Of a stretch of DNA of 64,000 nt, positions 59,967 to 64,000 are shown one piece after another. The notes beneath the pieces were generated by a model that was not told the DNA's origin, searched no databases, and saw only the letters and a list, made by a program, of their open reading frames with translations. The stretch comes from Hordeum vulgare subsp. vulgare (Eukaryota; Streptophyta; Magnoliopsida; Poales; Poaceae), in the NCBI RefSeq assembly GCF_904849725.1, contig NC_058520.1, positions 345,399,670 through 345,463,669 of the forward strand, given 5' to 3'. The position numbers were made by a program, and so were the translations under genes. Each line of letters opens with the position of its first letter. The stretch's first letter is position 1.

Positions 59967-60523
59967 TGATGGGGTTATAGTCCTAGGGTAGGGTCATAGG
60001 CCTGCCCTATAAGTCCTACCCAAGGACTACCCTTCATAAGGGATAGGACCCTTAGTCAGTTCCGACTGTCTTATGGACTTCCCATCATCCAGTCGGTAAC
60101 AAATCCTCCACCATCCAGTCGGAGATGAGCATTCGGAGTGTATCAAACTAACCGATTGGATTCCACTCTGCGCATCGTAACCCCCTTGGAGGGAAACGGC
60201 CGTACGTTTCCATGTGCCTTTATTAGCATTTAAGACATACGTTACCTGTAACGTAGGCATTTATTCGCCACAACTCCATCCCTGTGCACCAAACCGTTGT
60301 GGAGGGTAGCGCACTCTATATAAGCCGCCCTCCCCCACTGGTGCAGGGGTTAGCAATTCACAGTAATCCATATTCCACTCGACAACAAGCTCCCAGAGCA
60401 CTGAGACGTAGGGCTATTACCTCCACCGTAGAGGGACCTGAACTCATACAACCTCGCCGTAGCTAAGGCTCTGCCCGTCCTTTCGTACCCTACACATCTA
60501 CTGTCATACTTATACCCACGACA
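59967..60523 (+). repeat. 3' LTR of the right Tat copy (557 bp)
   Basis: It runs TGATGGGGTTATAG to CCCACGACA, with canonical TG...CA ends. It contains TATATAA at 60317-60323 in the context CTCTATATAAGCC, a good plant TATA box, about 200 bp from the 3' end. Same length as the inverted LTR at 48831-49387 and about 97.3% identical. Confidence 0.92.
60317..60323 (+). promoter_or_regulatory. TATA box in the Tat LTR
   Basis: TATATAA within CTCTATATAAGCCGCC. It points outward, to the right, in this copy; the inverted copy at about 49031-49037 points left into the Copia. Confidence 0.65.
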
Positions 60524-61729
60524 CTGTCCAACGAGTCTTGTACACGCACCAGGATTATCATACCTAATGATAATATATGCAAACTCTGTTACTACCTTCC
60601 TATTTTAACACTTCTACTCACCATACATACCCGGTTATCTAATGGAAATATGTACGTATTACAACTATATACTTAGCACATTCGTGTGATAATAGTTGGG
60701 GGTATTATACCTACTGGTAGATGTTGGTAATACACCTAATAAAATTATACACATACTCGAGTTATTATATGTAATAGAAATATAAAACATTCCAAGCGTA
60801 TTTTATACCTAATGAAATATACACAATTGCTATTTTGTACCAAAGAATAATATACATAAATCCGGTTACTAAATTCCTATTTTAACTTTTGCTCACCATA
60901 CATACCCATTATTAAATTTTAAAAATATACCTAATGTTGTAAAAAAACCTTTGTATTTTAAGTTCTCCTGAACATACATACTCGGTTAGTAACTGGTAAC
61001 GATATAGACTCACACTTCACTATACAAACTGATATATACGGCCATCCATCTATCACGTACTAATAAAAATGTCAACACGAGTGTGAGAAAAAAAATACCT
61101 AAGTAGTACATTTACGCCTAGAAATCTTGACACTAAATCTTGATTTTCTCTCCAATTAACATGCATGCATGACCCTCCATCTGTTTAGGATACTAAATAA
61201 ATGATAGTATCAATTATCTTTTCCAAATCAATGCTAATTGATTAACCCATTAATTAGACTTTCCATAGCAGAACCTCCACGCAACAAAATTGCGACGTAA
61301 CTAGCATACGTGGGTATCCTTCTTTCGAACGAAAGTATGCATGCATACTATATTTTTGGAATGTACCCCATTGACGTATGCGGGTATGAAGATGCAACGA
61401 AATTATGGAATATTTCTTATGACCGATAAAGATATATATGGAAAATCTAAACTAGTTTCTTAACGGGTCAAACCCAATAATCAATCTGTCATCTAAAATC
61501 CAATAGTGACATGTGATCCGATGGCATCTAGGCAAGGTGCCTAGGCACCTAGGTGCCCCAAATGGCCGTCATTTATATATATATATATATATGAAAAATA
61601 CGCTCGTCTATTTTTTTATTATTGGCAGACTAGTTATTCTACTAACACTTCCCAACTGCACGCTCAACAGTTGTGCACTACATCCCTATCAAAACGAGCA
61701 CTACAATGTCATCAGAAAAAACTGCACAC
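60524..61729. other. AT-rich unassigned DNA
   Basis: No gene seen. A loose repeat TTCCTATTTTAAC...CACCATACATACCC recurs at about 60597, 60870 and 60950. A (TA)n tract lies at 61573-61591 and a 14-bp perfect palindrome GGCACCTAGGTGCC at 61544-61557. It does not resemble the missing part of the Copia, so the Copia does not resume here. Confidence 0.5.
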
Positions 61730-62385
61730 GTTTTTCGACACCGTTTTCGCTCTAGTTTTTAAACCGTTTGTGAGAACAAGGCATATAATATATAGTCGGA
61801 TTGCTAGGGAAAAATTCCAACTATGTCATGTTGAACACTTTTCGCGATTTCTCGTGGTTTGTTAGCAGTTTCAAAATGGTGGCCACTTGACGGGCGGCAC
61901 CGAGCGTATTTTCGCGATTTTTTCTAAACCGCTCGTCGGAACGAAGAAAACGATATGGCGCTGGAAAGATATCATCAAGGCGCATCTTTTTTATGTAGAT
62001 TACTCTCTCTAATTCCTTACGGTTTTGAGAGAAATTTCAAATTTATTAGAAAACATAATTTTGTTTTTCAAGTTTTTCGATTTTTTTATATACGTTTTTG
62101 CTGCAGTTTTTAAACCATTCGTCGGAACGAGGCATATGATATGGTGTTGAAATTCTGTGGAATAGGCGCAACTTTTAAATGTTGGCCATTTGTTGAGATA
62201 CCTCGTGGTTTTAAATGAATTTGGAAAACGGTGTGGCTGCCTACGAGTTGCAACAAGCGTATTTTCGTAAATTTTTTGAAACCGTTTGTCGGAACGAAGC
62301 AAATGATACGGCGTTGGAAATATATCAATGAGACACAATTTTTTCATGTAGAACACTCTCTCTAACTCTTTACTATTGAAGAGCA
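61730..62385. repeat. Dimeric tandem repeat (~175-bp half units, ~352-bp period)
   Basis: The box AAACCGTTTGTCGGAACGA, with variants, occurs at 61761, 61926, 62112 and 62279 (spacing 165, 186, 167). Copies 1 and 3 share the following ACAAGGCATATAATAT-like and CTCGTGGTTTG-like segments; copies 2 and 4 share CGATATGGCG(C/T)TGGAAA and ACTCTCTCTAA. The period is therefore about 352 bp made of two diverged halves. I recall similar boxes scattered in grass genomes but cannot assign an element. Confidence 0.75.
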
Positions 62386-62996
62386 GTTTTGAAATAACCG
62401 AAATGCGGATACTCTATTGTTCGCGACTCCAAAAATGACGCGTGAACCACGTCAAATAGAAGAACGCACTGCTTCCGACAAAAAACCGCCCTGCATCGAA
62501 CGGTCAAGCAAACTTCATGCTTTCTTTTGTTTGACGTGAATTTTCTCACACAGGAAAAGTGAGATGTGCTTCACATTGGGCATAAGTGAACCGCAACAGT
62601 ATTGAAAGAAAACAATGACGCTATTAAAAGCGAACCACATAGCTTTTGTAATCCCCCTAACATTTCATCGCCTTTCCCATTTTGGCTATGGAATTTACAT
62701 CGGATAGAAAATCACACTACAATGTCGGACAGGCAGGACTGCATCGCTTCTCGAATAGAACAGAGGCATGTAAACCACAATTTTTAATAACATGATTTTT
62801 GTAGTGCACAACGAAGCACCACCTCGAATACAATTAAAGTTGTTGGAGGGAGGCACCACGAACTGCACGACATAAGCCAGTGAACCTGCCTTCCTGCCGA
62901 ACAGCACTGCACGGCTAAATCAAGAGGACCCCGAAGTGCTAGTCACTAAACAAAAAAACTATGTTGCATAGTCAAAGTAGTACAAGAGAGGCGAGG
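62386..62996. other. Unassigned DNA
   Basis: No coding signal. Phrases GTGAACC(A/G)C and GCGAACCACA recur at about 62442, 62587 and 62630; they may be remnants of a repeat. Short ORFs here lack any recognisable domain. Confidence 0.35.
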
Positions 62997-64000
62997 TCAA
63001 GGGGACATCGTGTAGGCTAGCGTTAGTGAACTGCAGTAGGCGTCAACATGCACACAACAAAGCTGCACTGGAGGTTGCATTGTACTACACCAAGAGATAG
63101 AAAATGATGAACACAACACTCGCGTGACGCGGCGGTGGCTGACGTGTACGATGTCGACGGCGCTGGCAGTCTTGCTTTCACCCAGCTCCCGTTGGTCCAC
63201 CCTACGCCATGCTTCACCACTGAACCACTCGCATGCGGCCACCGGCAACAGATCCAGCTACCACACCCCCAAGCAGGGTTAGTAGGGGCGCCTGTGTGAG
63301 GGAGGTGGCTTGCCGCGGCGAGGCACGGCCTCACCGGGGGTCGGCGCATTGGAAGGCGCCACGGAGAGCTCCACGAAATTGTTGAGGAAGGGGGTTGAGG
63401 AGGATCCCGCCGAATCCGTCGCCACGCAGGACGAGGGAGGTGGAGCAGGACCCGACATCTTCGTCGGTAGGCAAGAGATGAGAATCCCGCGGTATCCGTC
63501 ATCGGGCATGTGCGGGAGAAGGGAGTTGGAGGAGGGTCATGCTAGATCCGTCCTCAGGCAGGTGCAGGATGGTGAGGTGAAGGATGCCGCCGAATCCGGT
63601 GGTTAGTGGGTTGGGCGTGATGGTTGTCCGGGTGGTGGCTTGGTGTAGCAGAGGTGGTGAGCGGGGATGAAGGCAGGCCGAGCGGTGTTGGAACGAGTAG
63701 GAAGCCTATGGAGGTGGAGGCCATGGTATCGGCGGGGGAAGAAGCCGGTGGGGGCGGAGGCCGTGGGACGGGGGAGCAGGCCGATGGGGGTGGGGCGGCG
63801 GTAGCACGAGATCCAGCGTAGGGACGCTTGGATCCATCACGGGAGCTCCGTCCTCATAAGGGTGGGGGTTGTGGATGGTGGCGTTGGTGACCAGGCTGGG
63901 GTGCCGTGGTGGTGGAGGCGGTGGGGCGCCGGAGGTGGGTGGTGGTGGGGCGCCACGGGGTGGATGGTGGTCGGGGAAGAAGGGTGGGAATGAGGGGTGG
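62997..64000. other. GC-rich right edge, no convincing gene
   Basis: From about 63120 the composition turns GC-rich, with GGTGG/GGCGG low-complexity runs to the window end. The phrase GCCGAATCCG(T/G) occurs at 63410 and 63589. ORFs overlap in several frames on both strands (for example a minus frame 63509-63279 and another 63248-62997), none with a domain. It could be the edge of a gene or of a DNA transposon that continues beyond the window. Confidence 0.35.

Larger units (their letters stand above)
52968..60523 (+). mobile_element. 3' part of a Tat-lineage Gypsy element (right copy, plus strand)
   Basis: In order: integrase (53102-54477), a 3' untranslated region with a 70-bp tandem array and a second repeat block, the additional gene on the opposite strand (59630 to 56295), a polypurine tract (59958-59966) and the 3' LTR (59967-60523). 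This layout (pol, repeats, antisense extra gene, LTR) is the one described for Tat-lineage elements. Gag, protease, RT and the 5' LTR are missing. The flank after the LTR (CTGTC) does not match the flank of the left copy (AACAT). Confidence 0.83.

Noticed and set aside
48831..60523. One giant foldback DNA transposon with 4-kb terminal inverted repeats
   Set aside because: The ends are LTRs with a polypurine tract and TATA box, the centre holds a retroviral-type integrase, and no target duplication flanks the whole.
63023..63821. Several GC-rich ORFs on both strands
   Set aside because: They overlap in many frames, are low in complexity and show no domain, splice logic or start context.

Overview
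This window looks like intergenic DNA of a large-genome grass of the Triticeae (wheat, Aegilops, barley or rye type). The evidence is two full-length Angela/WIS/BARE-type Copia elements (LTRs opening TGTTGGAAATATGCCC), a CTCCCTCCGT Stowaway MITE, a Maximus/SIRE-like Copia, and Gypsy elements of Del/Tekay-like and Tat-like type. I found no intact cellular gene, no rRNA or tRNA gene, and nothing prokaryotic. Family names come from memory of motifs; no database was searched.

Layout. 0-3.8 kb: a small-element zone. It has a Tourist-like MITE (331-623), a relic of a GRF-zinc-finger gene (846-1498) and a Stowaway MITE (1510-1669), all lying in or beside a pair of ~100-bp inverted arms (225-325 and 2471-2571), then a decayed RNase H-like LINE tail (2853-3317). 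3.8-48.8 kb: one decayed Maximus/SIRE-like Copia (5' LTR, gag, then protease, integrase and RT). It is split by a 38.2-kb Gypsy insertion (6414-44640, TSD ACTGA). That Gypsy runs on the minus strand, has ~4.2-kb LTRs and a chromodomain-type integrase, and is itself broken twice by Angela-type Copias: 10858-26287 (TSD GTAGA, in the integrase) and 33886-42527 (TSD ATGGG, in its 5' LTR). The first Angela is in turn broken by a non-autonomous LTR element (18306-25034, TSD GAGTC). Nesting is therefore four levels deep, and every join is marked by a 5-bp duplication. At the two coding joins the host frame is uninterrupted once insert and duplication are ignored.

48.8-60.5 kb: two copies of the 3' end of a Tat-lineage Gypsy stand tail-outward as ~4-kb inverted arms (48831-52967 and 56684-60523). 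Between them are the integrase (53102-54477), an array of twelve exact 70-bp units (54591-55430) and a second repeat block (55435-56054). Each arm carries a 557-bp LTR and, antisense to the element, an additional gene (gypsy-type 'putative transposase' domain followed by coiled coil) with five GT-AG introns that I could phase by comparing the two arms. The Copia ends abruptly at the left arm and does not resume to the right.

60.5-64 kb: AT-rich unassigned DNA, a dimeric ~175/352-bp tandem repeat (61730-62385), then a GC-rich end with no convincing gene.

The genes do not cooperate as a pathway: they are gag, protease, reverse transcriptase, RNase H and integrase of separate elements, nearly all broken by stops. 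Many of those stops look like C-to-T changes at methylated sites. The least standard items are the extra ORF ahead of gag in the Gypsy (30897-31649), the unassigned ORF of the non-autonomous element (20067-20823), its repeated polypurine-tract core, and the inverted Tat copies with their spliced antisense gene.
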